Shown here: positions 8,200 through 16,705 of the stretch, one piece after another
How the letters are laid out: every line of letters starts with the position of its first letter
Numbering within the stretch: the first letter of the stretch is position 1
Assembly (NCBI GenBank): GCA_902614355.1
Contig: CACMKP010000009.1
Location: 1-36,229 of the forward strand
DNA: 36,229 bases
Reading direction: 5' to 3'
Source of the DNA: an uncultured Pelagibacteraceae bacterium
GTDB taxonomy: Bacteria > Pseudomonadota > Alphaproteobacteria > Pelagibacterales > Pelagibacteraceae
Position numbers and translations under genes: made by a program
Notes under the pieces: model-generated
Database searches by the model: none
Seen by the model: only the letters and a program-made list of their open reading frames with translations
What the model was told of the DNA's origin: nothing

Positions 8200-9201
8200 A
8201 TGCTTGATAAATCATCAATATTAATAACAGGTGGTACAGGATCATTTGGACGTAAATTTGTTGACCTTACTCTTAAAAAATTTAATCCAAGAAGATTGAT
8301 AATTTTTTCTCGAGATGAGATGAAACAGTGGGAAATGCAAAAATTATACAAGAATGATACTCGTACTCGTTTTTTTATTGGTGATATTAGAGATAAATCT
8401 AGAATTCATCGAGCGTTAAACAGAGTGGACTATGTAGTTCATGCTGCCGCGACCAAAATAGTTCCTACTGCTGAATATAATCCATTTGAGTGTATAAAAA
8501 CAAATATTAATGGTGCAATGAATTTAATTGATGCTTGTATTGATCAAAAAATAAAAAAGGTAGTAGCATTATCAACAGATAAGGCATCTTCTCCTATAAA
8601 TCTTTATGGAGCAAGTAAATTAGCATCTGATAAATTATTTGTTGCAAGTAATAGTTCTTATTCATCAAAAAATCAAACTCTCTTCTCAATAGTGAGATAT
8701 GGTAATGTTATGGGCTCACGTGGGTCCATTATACCTTTTTTTTTGTCATTAAAAAATTCTAAATCATTACCGATAACTGATCCACGAATGACTAGATTTA
8801 TGATTTCACTTGACCAAGCAGTGAAACTTGTGTGGCACTCATTTAAAGATATGAGAGGTGGAGAAATTTATGTTAAAAAAATTCCCTCTATGAAGGTAGT
8901 GGATATTGCTAGCACCATAGCTCCAAATGTTAAACAAGAAATTATTGGAATTCGTCCCGGAGAAAAAATTCATGAGCAAATGATTGGATTAGAAGATAGT
9001 TACTTTACATATGATTATCCATCTTACTATAAAATATTGCCACATATAAATGATTGGTCTGAAGATATTAATCGTATAAAGAAAGGAAAAAAAGTTAAAA
9101 AAGATTTTACCTACGCTAGTGATAAAAATTTAGATTGGATGACAAAATCTGAACTTAAATTGTGGATTAAAAAAAATAAAAAAATTATTGAAAAAATTTA
9201 A
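8200..9201 (+). CDS. pseB: UDP-N-acetylglucosamine 4,6-dehydratase (inverting)
   Basis: PseB converts UDP-GlcNAc to the 4-keto-6-deoxy L-arabino sugar, the first step of pseudaminic acid synthesis. The 333-residue protein has the short-chain dehydrogenase start ILITGGTGSFGRKF (7-20), RDEMKQWEMQKLY (38-50), and a close match to the PseB/FlaA1 active region. STDKASSPINLYGASK (125-140) contains Asp127-Lys128 and Tyr136, with Lys140 completing the YxxxK pair. EYNPFECIKTN (92-102) is also diagnostic. One small variation is HAAATK where most members have HAAALK. A 61-base spacer separates it from the propeller gene, and pseC follows after 16 bases. Related retaining enzymes such as LegB are less likely given the DK catalytic pair. 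Confidence 0.92.
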   Translation: MLDKSSILITGGTGSFGRKFVDLTLKKFNPRRLIIFSRDEMKQWEMQKLYKNDTRTRFFIGDIRDKSRIHRALNRVDYVVHAAATKIVPTAEYNPFECIKTNINGAMNLIDACIDQKIKKVVALSTDKASSPINLYGASKLASDKLFVASNSSYSSKNQTLFSIVRYGNVMGSRGSIIPFFLSLKNSKSLPITDPRMTRFMISLDQAVKLVWHSFKDMRGGEIYVKKIPSMKVVDIASTIAPNVKQEIIGIRPGEKIHEQMIGLEDSYFTYDYPSYYKILPHINDWSEDINRIKKGKKVKKDFTYASDKNLDWMTKSELKLWIKKNKKIIEKI

Positions 9202-9217
9202 ATTAGATAAATAAAAA

Positions 9218-10366
9218 ATGAAATCCATTTCCTACGGAAAACAATTTTTGGATAAAGAGGATGAAAAATCTGTAAAAAGTTCCCTGTCAAAAAATTTTAT
9301 AACCACTGGACCTAGTGTAATCAAGTTTGAAAAAGACTTAAGCAGGTATCTTAAATCTAAATTTGCATATGTTTGTAACAGTGGAACGTCAGCAATACAT
9401 CTGGCCCTACTGTCTCTAAAAGTAAAAAAAAATGACATAATATTAATGCCTGCTATCAATTTTGTTGCATCATATAACATGTCAAGAATATTGGGTGCTA
9501 AAATATTTTTGGTTGACGTTGATAGTAAAACTGGTCAAATGACACCAGAAACAGTTGTTGACTGTATCAAAAAAAATAAAATTAAAAAGATTAAAATTCT
9601 CTTTTTAATGTATCATGGTGGATATCCTGAAAACATAATTAAATTTTATAAATTAAAAAAAAAATATAGATTTTCTATAATTGAGGATGCTTGCCATGCT
9701 CTTGGTTCTGGGTATCTTAAAAATAAAAAGGTTGTTAAGATAGGATCATGTTTGAATTCTGATATTTGTACTTTTTCATTTCACCCATTAAAATCAATCA
9801 CAACAGGTGAGGGGGGAGCCATAACAACAAATAATAAAAAAATATCTGACCAAATAAAAATTTACAGAAATCATGGAATTAAAAGAAATAAAAAATTTTA
9901 CTGGAAGTACAACGTATTAGATTTTGGATTTAACTACAGAATATCAGATATTAATTGTTCTTTAGGGATCTCTCAACTAAAAAAATTAGATATATTTTTA
10001 TTAAAAAGGAAAGATTGTTATGACTACTACTTAAAAGAATTTAAGAATTATAATAAAAATATTTTTATAAATCAGTACTCTAAAGATTTAATTCCATCTT
10101 ATCATTTAGTAATTATAAATATCAATTTTAAAAATTTAAGAAAAGATAAAGATCATTTCATAAAATATTTGAACAAAAATTCAATTTTTCCGCAGAGCCA
10201 TTATATTCCATTATATAAATTTGAAGTTTTTCACAAAAGAAATTTTAAACTTGAGGGTGCAGAAAAATACTTTGGTAATTCGTTAAGTTTACCTATTTTT
10301 GTAGGTTTAACAAAAAAACAACAAAAATTTATAGTTACTAAAATTAAAAATTATTTTGATTCTTAA
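9218..10366 (+). CDS. pseC: UDP-4-keto-6-deoxy-HexNAc C4 aminotransferase (DegT family)
   Basis: PseC uses PLP and glutamate to put an amino group on C4 of the PseB product. The 382-residue protein has the DegT/DnrJ/EryC1/StrS layout: SYGKQFLDKEDEKSV (5-19) and TTGPSVIKFE (29-38) match the PseC N-terminus, NSGTSAIHLA (54-63) binds phosphate, IEDACHALGS (155-164) carries Asp157, and FSFHPLKSITTGEGGAI (187-203) carries the Schiff-base Lys192. YRISDINCSLGISQL is the conserved later motif. It follows pseB by 16 bases. Its 3' end faces the end of a reverse-strand gene with only 5 bases between them, leaving no room for a separate terminator. Confidence 0.9.
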   Translation: MKSISYGKQFLDKEDEKSVKSSLSKNFITTGPSVIKFEKDLSRYLKSKFAYVCNSGTSAIHLALLSLKVKKNDIILMPAINFVASYNMSRILGAKIFLVDVDSKTGQMTPETVVDCIKKNKIKKIKILFLMYHGGYPENIIKFYKLKKKYRFSIIEDACHALGSGYLKNKKVVKIGSCLNSDICTFSFHPLKSITTGEGGAITTNNKKISDQIKIYRNHGIKRNKKFYWKYNVLDFGFNYRISDINCSLGISQLKKLDIFLLKRKDCYDYYLKEFKNYNKNIFINQYSKDLIPSYHLVIININFKNLRKDKDHFIKYLNKNSIFPQSHYIPLYKFEVFHKRNFKLEGAEKYFGNSLSLPIFVGLTKKQQKFIVTKIKNYFDS

Positions 10367-10371
10367 AGTGT

Positions 10372-11700
10372 CTATAATTTATTAATAACTAAAATATTTT
10401 TAGATTTAATTTTAAATTTGATTTTATTTTTTAAACCATTAAATTTACTTGCATTTACTTGAGCAACTATTCTTTTAATATTTTTATAATTAAAATCTTT
10501 ATATTTGTGATCAGCATAATCAGCACCCTCTTTTTTTGGAAAAAATTTAAAAATTATTTTTTTAAAGACAAATTTAAAACTTAATCTATTAAATTTAACA
10601 TTTATTTTATTTTTATCATTTTCTATTTGAAGATTTTTAATTAAATTGTTAATTTTAATAAGAGAATTTTCTAGATTAAATCTTTTATTTAAAATGTTAA
10701 ATTTATTTTTGATTTTGTTTGAATTAATTATTTTTAACACTTCAAGATTACTTTCACATTTAATTCCGAGTGAATTTATGTATGGACTATGCATAAATTC
10801 TTTATTTTTGGTCTTGTAGGAAATAACTTGTTTTTTAGAAATAACTGCGTCAACCGCTGATGAGCATGAATTTTGAATTAATACTGAACAATTTTTTATA
10901 TATTCAATTAAATTTCCTTCTGAGCATATGATGATATTTTTATTGTAATTTTTAACAATTTTCCTAAAAATTTCAGAATTAAAATTTGGATGAGGTCTAA
11001 TTACAACCTGATATTTATTTTGGTTTTTTTCCAAATAATCCGCAAGTTCAGTGAAATCATAGAGTAATTTTGCGCTTTCTCCATATGAATAAAACATTTT
11101 TTTAGCAAATTTTCTGAAATCTTTATTTAATCTGGTAGATTCATCAAGAATTCCTTTTGTTAAAGGCTTATAGTAAAATGGAGTAAAGTTATAACTCAAT
11201 AGAATAAATTTTTTTTTAATTTTATTTTTAATCAGTAAATTTTTATTTACCTTATAATTTTTTTTCATCGCATCTAGCTTAGGTGAGCCAAAATTAATGA
11301 ACTTATAACTTATCGATTTAAACTTTCTTTTTAAAAAATTATAATCTCTTTTTCCCCAACATAAAAAATAATCAATTATATATAGAACTTCACCTTTACC
11401 GTGTCTCATTGAAGTGAATATTGAATAGTCGTTAGGCAAGTATCCACCTTCCTCATCTTGAGAAATGATCACAAAACCATTCGATTTCAAATATTTATAA
11501 AATTTTATTAAATCATGTCTTGGATTTATATCTTTTGTAATTAAGATAGAATTTTTAATTTTGTTTTTATTTATAAGATTATGAATGTTGTTTCTATTAC
11601 TTATAATAACTAGATTATTTTTATTTATAAGTGCGCGACTTAATAAAATCTTACTCAATAATTCTCGACCGGCGATTTCTACTTCAATGAAAATTATCAT
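10372..11700 (-). CDS. Surface carbohydrate biosynthesis protein (GT-B-like)
   Basis: The 442-residue protein resembles the family annotated as surface carbohydrate biosynthesis protein. ISQDEEGGYLP (79-89) matches that family's characteristic DEEG segment. VVIRPHPNF (232-240) and LIQNSCSSAVDAVISKK (274-290) are the late motifs seen in GT-B folds and CDP-glycerol-glycerophosphotransferase-like enzymes. It probably transfers or polymerises a sugar or polyol phosphate at the cytoplasmic face of the membrane, but the donor is unknown. There is no signal peptide; the hydrophobic start MIIFIEVEIAGRELL is the first strand of a Rossmann domain. It is one of only three reverse-strand genes. Upstream of its start, a gap of about 300 bases separates it from the divergent ABC flippase gene. 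Confidence 0.65.
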   Translation of the reverse strand: MIIFIEVEIAGRELLSKILLSRALINKNNLVIISNRNNIHNLINKNKIKNSILITKDINPRHDLIKFYKYLKSNGFVIISQDEEGGYLPNDYSIFTSMRHGKGEVLYIIDYFLCWGKRDYNFLKRKFKSISYKFINFGSPKLDAMKKNYKVNKNLLIKNKIKKKFILLSYNFTPFYYKPLTKGILDESTRLNKDFRKFAKKMFYSYGESAKLLYDFTELADYLEKNQNKYQVVIRPHPNFNSEIFRKIVKNYNKNIIICSEGNLIEYIKNCSVLIQNSCSSAVDAVISKKQVISYKTKNKEFMHSPYINSLGIKCESNLEVLKIINSNKIKNKFNILNKRFNLENSLIKINNLIKNLQIENDKNKINVKFNRLSFKFVFKKIIFKFFPKKEGADYADHKYKDFNYKNIKRIVAQVNASKFNGLKNKIKFKIKSKNILVINKL

Positions 11701-12007
11701 TAATTATAATAACACTTTGTTTAATTTTTAAATGTTTATAAGATAAATTTGTCATAATACTATAAAAAAATATTGAGTAATTCATGAAATTACCTGAATT
11801 ATTTTTTCAATTTACAATGAGAAAAAAATCTTGAAAAACAATGTAAAGAGCTGGCTTATAGATAATTCTTCTTTGGTTACTTCTATTTCTATATATATGG
11901 TAATAATTTTAGTTTTATAGAGTATTTGTAGTTATTTAATTAGTACAATTAATGTCAAATTTTTATAGTATATATAAAAAAATTTTAATCAAAAATTTTC
12001 GCTTTAG
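11701..12007. other. Divergent intergenic region, 307 bases, no confident gene
   Basis: This is the longest non-coding stretch of the window and lies between two divergent genes, so it should contain a promoter for each. On the forward strand a TATAGT/TATATA-rich stretch around 11967-11980 could be a -10 element for the ABC flippase gene, but everything here is AT-rich and I see no convincing -35 partner. A short forward frame from about 11843 to 11923 would encode a hydrophobic segment ending in IYMVIILVL and then a stop; it has no start codon of its own and could be a relic of a membrane protein or chance. I see no RNA gene or clear rho-independent terminator. Confidence 0.4.
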
Positions 12008-13711
12008 ATGAATATTAAAAAAAAATTTTTTTATAATTATTCTAATTTAATCAAAGATAATATCTTAGATTTTATACTTTTAGTATTTTTGCTAACTTTA
12101 GAAGTTATTATTATAACAAGTTCTGTATTAACGATCATACCAATTAGTGATTTTATTCTCAATACAAATCAAGAGGAATTTAATACAATTACAAGTTATT
12201 TTGTTGAAGTGCTCAAAATTGTAAATTTTGATGTATCTTTAAGAAATATAATTGTTTTATTTTTTATAATAGAATTTTCAAAAATTGTTATTTCTTTTTT
12301 TATAGCAAAAAAAATTCTTGATTTGAGATTTAAATTGCATCTGAGATTATTTAAAAATATATTTCGTAATACTTTAAATACAAGTAATAATTTTTTTGAG
12401 AAATTTAATAGTGGAATATTGTTAAATACTTTTACTATCTTAGTAAAAGGCATTAGTTCATCATTTGCTACAATAGCGATGCAGTTTGCTTTAATAATCA
12501 AGTTTATTGCTTTAATTACCATACCTTTGTTTTTAAATGCCAAACTTGTTATTATAAACCTATCGATATTTGCTATTGTTTTTTTTCCAATGAAAATGAT
12601 AACAAAATTATCTTATAATTTAGGAAAAAAAATTACCTTTCACAGAAATACTTTTACAAAAAAAATAAATGAATGTCTGCAATCGATTAAACTTATTTTT
12701 GTATTCAATAATCAAGAAAAACAGATCTCAAATACTTATAAAGATTTAGCTAAGGTTAATATTTCTGAAAAAAAACATATGCTACTTGATGCTTTAGTTC
12801 TAAATTCTTATAGACCTCTAGGAATTATTAGCGCTGGTATAGCTTTTATTATCTATTATGAAAATTTTTATGTAGGTGTAGAAATTTCAAAAACTATTGC
12901 TGTATTTTGGAGTCTTCTTTCTGCTGCTCCTGTTTTGGGAAATATTATAAACAATAATATGTCTGTAATAAACTTATTACCTGGACTAGAGCAATATAAT
13001 AAATTGTTGAAAAATACAAAAAAATATTCTTTAAAAAAAAATTTATTTAATAAAAAGATTAAACCTTTTAATTTTAAAAATTCAATTGTCTTTAAAAATG
13101 TAACTTTTTATTATGAAAAAAAATATAAATTGTTTAGGAAAAAAAGTTTTAAAATTATTAAAAATCAAACTACTATAATACATGGTCCATCAGGATCAGG
13201 AAAATCAACATTAATAGATTTAATCTTAGGTTTTAAAAAACCAAAATCAGGCTCTATTTTAGTGGATAATGTGTCTCTGGACAAAATTAATCAAAATAAT
13301 TTTTTTTCAATTTTAGGATATGTTCCACAAGATCCTTTTTTATTCAATGCAAGTATTAAGGAAAACTTAATGTGGGCAAAAGACGATGGTAATTTAGAGG
13401 ACATTAATGAGGCTCTAAAATTGTCATTATCATATGATTTTGTAAAAAAATTTAAAAATGGTTTGAATACAAATGTTGGTGAGAGAGGTTTGAAACTTTC
13501 TGGGGGACAAAGGCAGAGAATAGCATTAGCTAGAGTTTTGATGTTGAGACCTAAAATATTGATTTTAGATGAAGCTACGAACTCTTTAGATAAAAAATCT
13601 AAAAATATAATAAATCAAGTCTTAAATAGTTTAAAAGGAAAAAAAACAATTATAATTGTTAACCATGATGCTTCTGTTAATCTTCAATATGACAAAAAAA
13701 TAATAATTTAA
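12008..13711 (+). CDS. ABC transporter, fused permease and ATPase (PglK/MsbA-type flippase)
   Basis: The 567-residue protein is a half-transporter with an N-terminal membrane domain and C-terminal nucleotide-binding domain. About six hydrophobic segments occupy residues 20-310. The ATPase has Walker A GPSGSGKST (393-401), Q-loop Gln441 in YVPQDPF, signature LSGGQ (497-501), Walker B ILILDEATNSLD (517-528) and H-loop His553. Homodimers of this type (MsbA, PglK) flip lipid A precursors or lipid-linked oligosaccharides across the inner membrane. In this glycan locus, flipping of an undecaprenyl-linked glycan is the best inference. It is the first gene of a long forward run and starts after the 307-base divergent gap. 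The next gene begins 12 bases after its stop. Confidence 0.85.
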   Translation: MNIKKKFFYNYSNLIKDNILDFILLVFLLTLEVIIITSSVLTIIPISDFILNTNQEEFNTITSYFVEVLKIVNFDVSLRNIIVLFFIIEFSKIVISFFIAKKILDLRFKLHLRLFKNIFRNTLNTSNNFFEKFNSGILLNTFTILVKGISSSFATIAMQFALIIKFIALITIPLFLNAKLVIINLSIFAIVFFPMKMITKLSYNLGKKITFHRNTFTKKINECLQSIKLIFVFNNQEKQISNTYKDLAKVNISEKKHMLLDALVLNSYRPLGIISAGIAFIIYYENFYVGVEISKTIAVFWSLLSAAPVLGNIINNNMSVINLLPGLEQYNKLLKNTKKYSLKKNLFNKKIKPFNFKNSIVFKNVTFYYEKKYKLFRKKSFKIIKNQTTIIHGPSGSGKSTLIDLILGFKKPKSGSILVDNVSLDKINQNNFFSILGYVPQDPFLFNASIKENLMWAKDDGNLEDINEALKLSLSYDFVKKFKNGLNTNVGERGLKLSGGQRQRIALARVLMLRPKILILDEATNSLDKKSKNIINQVLNSLKGKKTIIIVNHDASVNLQYDKKIII

Positions 13712-13723
13712 TTTTATTTATAA

Positions 13724-14698
13724 ATGAAGATATATAATTTAGTTACAGGAGCAGCAGGATTTGTGGGCTTCAGCTTATGTTTGGTGCTTCTCAAAAATGG
13801 TCAAAACATAATAGGCATTGACAATATTAATTCTTATTATGATGTATCAATAAAAAAAAAAAGAATATCAATTTTAAAAAAATATCCTAATTTTAAATTT
13901 TTAAAAATAGATTTGCGAAATTTTAAAAAATTGAAATACAATCTAAGACTATATAATATAAAAAAAATATTTCATTTCGCTGCACAAGCAGGTGTTCGTC
14001 ATTCAATAAATCATCCTGAAGAATATGTGTCTAATAACTTGGTAGCAACTCATAACTTACTTGAACTTTGTAGAAAAAAAAAAATTAATAGACTAATTTT
14101 TGCATCATCAAGTAGTGTTTATGGAAAGCCCACTAAAAAAAAGATTAAAGAAATTCACGATACAAATAAACCATTACAATTTTATGCAGCAACAAAAAAA
14201 TCATGTGAACTAATGGCTCATTCTTACAGTTCAATGTATAAAATCAAAACTACTGTTTTAAGATTTTTTACTTTGTATGGCCCATGGGGAAGACCTGATA
14301 TGGCATTATTTAAATTTACAAAATCTATTTTGGAAAATAAAAAAATAGAGGTATATAATTACGGAAATCATCAGCGTGATTTTACTTATATCGATGATGC
14401 TGTTATGGCTATCATTAAAGCAAGCAATGAAAAATTAACAAATAAAGTGAGTTATAAAATATATAATGTTGGAAACGGAAAATCTGTTAAACTCAAGTAT
14501 TATATAAATTTATTAGAAAAAAAACTAAAAATTAAAGCAAAAATAAAATATCTGCCAATGCAAAAAGGAGATGTCAAAGGAATCTTATCGGAGAATAAAA
14601 AGATTAAAAAATTAAAAACATTCCAAAAGAACAAAGTAGATGTAGAGACAGGTGTTAATAGATTTATAGACTGGTATAAGAAATATCATAAGATTTAA
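13724..14698 (+). CDS. UDP-glucuronate 4-epimerase
   Basis: The 324-residue extended SDR enzyme interconverts UDP-glucuronate and UDP-galacturonate. It has TGAAGFVG (8-15) for NAD binding, HFAAQAGVRHS (84-94), the catalytic region FASSSSVYG (126-134), and YAATK (154-158) with Tyr154/Lys158. FFTLYGPWGRPDMALFKFTK (181-200) followed by NYGNHQRDFTYIDD is the pattern of UDP-glucuronate 4-epimerases (CapI/LpsL/GAE type) rather than GalE. It follows the ABC flippase by 12 bases and its stop shares a base with the next start. I saw no UDP-glucose dehydrogenase for UDP-glucuronate supply within the window; the nearby UDP-sugar dehydrogenase looks like the HexNAc type. Action on an N-acetylated uronate is therefore possible. 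Confidence 0.85.
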   Translation: MKIYNLVTGAAGFVGFSLCLVLLKNGQNIIGIDNINSYYDVSIKKKRISILKKYPNFKFLKIDLRNFKKLKYNLRLYNIKKIFHFAAQAGVRHSINHPEEYVSNNLVATHNLLELCRKKKINRLIFASSSSVYGKPTKKKIKEIHDTNKPLQFYAATKKSCELMAHSYSSMYKIKTTVLRFFTLYGPWGRPDMALFKFTKSILENKKIEVYNYGNHQRDFTYIDDAVMAIIKASNEKLTNKVSYKIYNVGNGKSVKLKYYINLLEKKLKIKAKIKYLPMQKGDVKGILSENKKIKKLKTFQKNKVDVETGVNRFIDWYKKYHKI

Positions 14699-15381
14699 TG
14701 CACGTATTAATTTTTTCAAGATTAAACTCTAATCGTTTTAAAAATAAAGCCTTAGTAAAGCTTTCGAATGGAAACACTTTGATTGAACAAGTTATTTCTC
14801 AAGCAAAAAAAATTACTGCAAACAAAAATATAATTTTAGCTACTACAACTAATTTTAATGATAAGAAATTATGTGATATAGCTAATAAAAATAAAATTAA
14901 TTATTTTAGAGGAAGTGATAATGACGTATTAGCTAGAACGATTGATTGTTGTAAATTTTACAACATTAAATATTTTTTAAGATATTGTGGAGATAGACCT
15001 ATCATAGATTTAATAAAGATAAAAAAAATAATCAAAAACTTTAGAAATTATAAAAAGTATGATCTTATATCAACAAATAATAAAAAGGAAAAGATAGATC
15101 AAGGGCTAACAATTGAAATTATAAAATCAAAGGCATTAAATAACATTCCTAAGACTAAATTTCGGAACAAAGACAACGAACATATTACAAATTATTTATA
15201 TAAAAATTACAAAAATTTTAAAATTTTTAAAATATCTTTTTCAAAAATATTTAAAAAAAAATATAAATATACTATTGATTATAAAAAAGATTTAAAAATT
15301 ATTAATTTTATAATTAAAAACTACGATAAAAAAGATATTAAAAAAATAGCAAAATTATATGAAGAAGCAAAAACAATATAA
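14698..15381 (+). CDS. SpsF-like cytidylyltransferase family protein
   Basis: The 227-residue protein belongs to the nucleotidyltransferase-fold family that includes SpsF (spore coat polysaccharide F) and KdsB. The loop LIFSRLNSNRFKNKALVKL (4-22) corresponds to IQARM-STRLPGKVL, with the first Arg and NRF kept. ATTTNFND (48-55) and RGSDNDVLARTI (71-82) are the SpsF-type central motif, and LRYCGDRPIID (94-104) matches RITGDCPLID. It would be expected to activate a sugar or sugar acid with CTP or a related nucleotide; the substrate is unknown. The start overlaps the epimerase stop by one base, and the 3' end overlaps the next gene by 23 bases. The C-terminal region is short and very lysine-rich. 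Confidence 0.75.
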   Translation: MHVLIFSRLNSNRFKNKALVKLSNGNTLIEQVISQAKKITANKNIILATTTNFNDKKLCDIANKNKINYFRGSDNDVLARTIDCCKFYNIKYFLRYCGDRPIIDLIKIKKIIKNFRNYKKYDLISTNNKKEKIDQGLTIEIIKSKALNNIPKTKFRNKDNEHITNYLYKNYKNFKIFKISFSKIFKKKYKYTIDYKKDLKIINFIIKNYDKKDIKKIAKLYEEAKTI

Positions 15382-16702
15382 GATTTGTGTGTACATTGTT
15401 TCAAGCAATTACGGAAAATTTCTAAAGAAATCAATAGATAGTGTTTTAGCTCAGACCTTTAAAAACTGGCAACTATATCTTATAAATGATGGTTCTACTG
15501 ATAATACTTTAAGTATATTTAATAATTATAAAAAAAAATATAAAAAAAAAATAACAATTTTAAATCTTAAAAAAAAAATTGGTCTGCAAAGGTCATCTAA
15601 TTATGTTCTAAAAAATATCAAAACTGAATACATCTTTAGATTAGATGCAGATGATTGGCTTAATGAGTACGCTTTAGAGTTAATGTATAATGAAATTATA
15701 AGAAACAAAAACAATGGTTTAGTGTATTCTGGATATTATTATACAAACACTCATGGAAAAATCATTGGGGTAGAGACTAATTTTGACTTAATAAAAACTA
15801 ACAATGCTCCACCTCATGGAGCGTGTTGTTTAATTTCAGTGAAAGATCTTATTTCAGTTGGAGGTTACTCAACAGAATTTAAGGCTCAAGATGGATGGGA
15901 TATATGGTTTAAATTAAAAAATAAAGTACAATATAAATGTGTACCATTGCCTCTCTTTTATTATAGAAAACATGGATATTCATTATCTGATAATTATAAA
16001 AAAATATTAGAAGAAAGGTCTAAAATTTTTAAAAAAAATCAAAATACTGATACAAAGAAAAATTTAGATATTCTAGCAATAATACCTGTCAAAAGTAACT
16101 ATTTAAAAAAAAAAAATGTTCCATTTATTAAATATAAATCAAAATCATTAATAGATATTTCTATAGATATGGTTGATAAATCAAAAAAAATTAATCATTC
16201 TATAATTTCAACTAGTGATCATAAATTAATAAATTATTTAAAACAAAAAAAAAAAATATCTAGTAAGTTCCAAATTCTTAAAAGGTCTTCTAAATTAAAT
16301 AGTGGGATTTCAAGAATAGAGGAGGTAATGTTAGATAGCTGTGATTATTTTAGAAAAAATAATAAAAAAAATCCAGATATCGTTGTATTTGTAAATATTC
16401 ATACTGTTGTTAAAAACAAAGGCCATTTAGATCAAGTTATAGATACATTAATTTCAAGCGGAAAATTATCAACATTTTCAGTAATAAAGCAGTCTGATCC
16501 ATTATTTGTTCTCAAAAGAAAAAATTTCTTTTGTATAAATAAAGGAAGATTTGATGATCTAGAATATAATAATGAGTTAACATATAGATATGATAATTCA
16601 ATTTTTGCTTTTTGGTTTGAAGCTCTTAAAACAAAATCTATTTTTGAAAAAAGTATTAGTTTTAAAGAAAATAGCCGAGATAATATAATTAACATCTTGT
16701 AA
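15359..16702 (+). CDS. Glycosyltransferase family 2 fused to a CMP-sugar-synthetase-like domain
   Basis: Residues 1 to about 220 form a GT-A glycosyltransferase: VSSNYGKFLKKSIDSVLAQ (14-32), NDGSTDNT (43-50), RLDADDW (94-100) as the metal/donor motif, and GGYSTEF plus QDGWDIW (177-183) before the acceptor site. Residues about 237-447 look like a NeuA-type cytidylyltransferase fold: ILAIIPVKSNYLKKKNVPF (238-256) in place of the ARGGSK loop, SIISTSD (281-287), RSSKLNSGISRIEEVM (309-324), DIVVFVNIHTVVKNKGH (340-356) and YRYDNSIFAFW (409-419). The CTP-loop arginine and glycines and the PTSP-type motif are changed, so activity of the second domain is doubtful. The gene overlaps the SpsF-like gene by 23 bases, suggesting that they act together. 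The domain split is my reading from motifs. Confidence 0.7.
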   Translation: MKKQKQYKICVYIVSSNYGKFLKKSIDSVLAQTFKNWQLYLINDGSTDNTLSIFNNYKKKYKKKITILNLKKKIGLQRSSNYVLKNIKTEYIFRLDADDWLNEYALELMYNEIIRNKNNGLVYSGYYYTNTHGKIIGVETNFDLIKTNNAPPHGACCLISVKDLISVGGYSTEFKAQDGWDIWFKLKNKVQYKCVPLPLFYYRKHGYSLSDNYKKILEERSKIFKKNQNTDTKKNLDILAIIPVKSNYLKKKNVPFIKYKSKSLIDISIDMVDKSKKINHSIISTSDHKLINYLKQKKKISSKFQILKRSSKLNSGISRIEEVMLDSCDYFRKNNKKNPDIVVFVNIHTVVKNKGHLDQVIDTLISSGKLSTFSVIKQSDPLFVLKRKNFFCINKGRFDDLEYNNELTYRYDNSIFAFWFEALKTKSIFEKSISFKENSRDNIINIL

Positions 16703-16705
16703 TAT

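Noticed and set aside
12196..12543. Reverse-strand open frame within the ABC flippase gene
   Set aside because: It overlaps the membrane domain of a convincing gene; a chance frame in AT-rich sequence.
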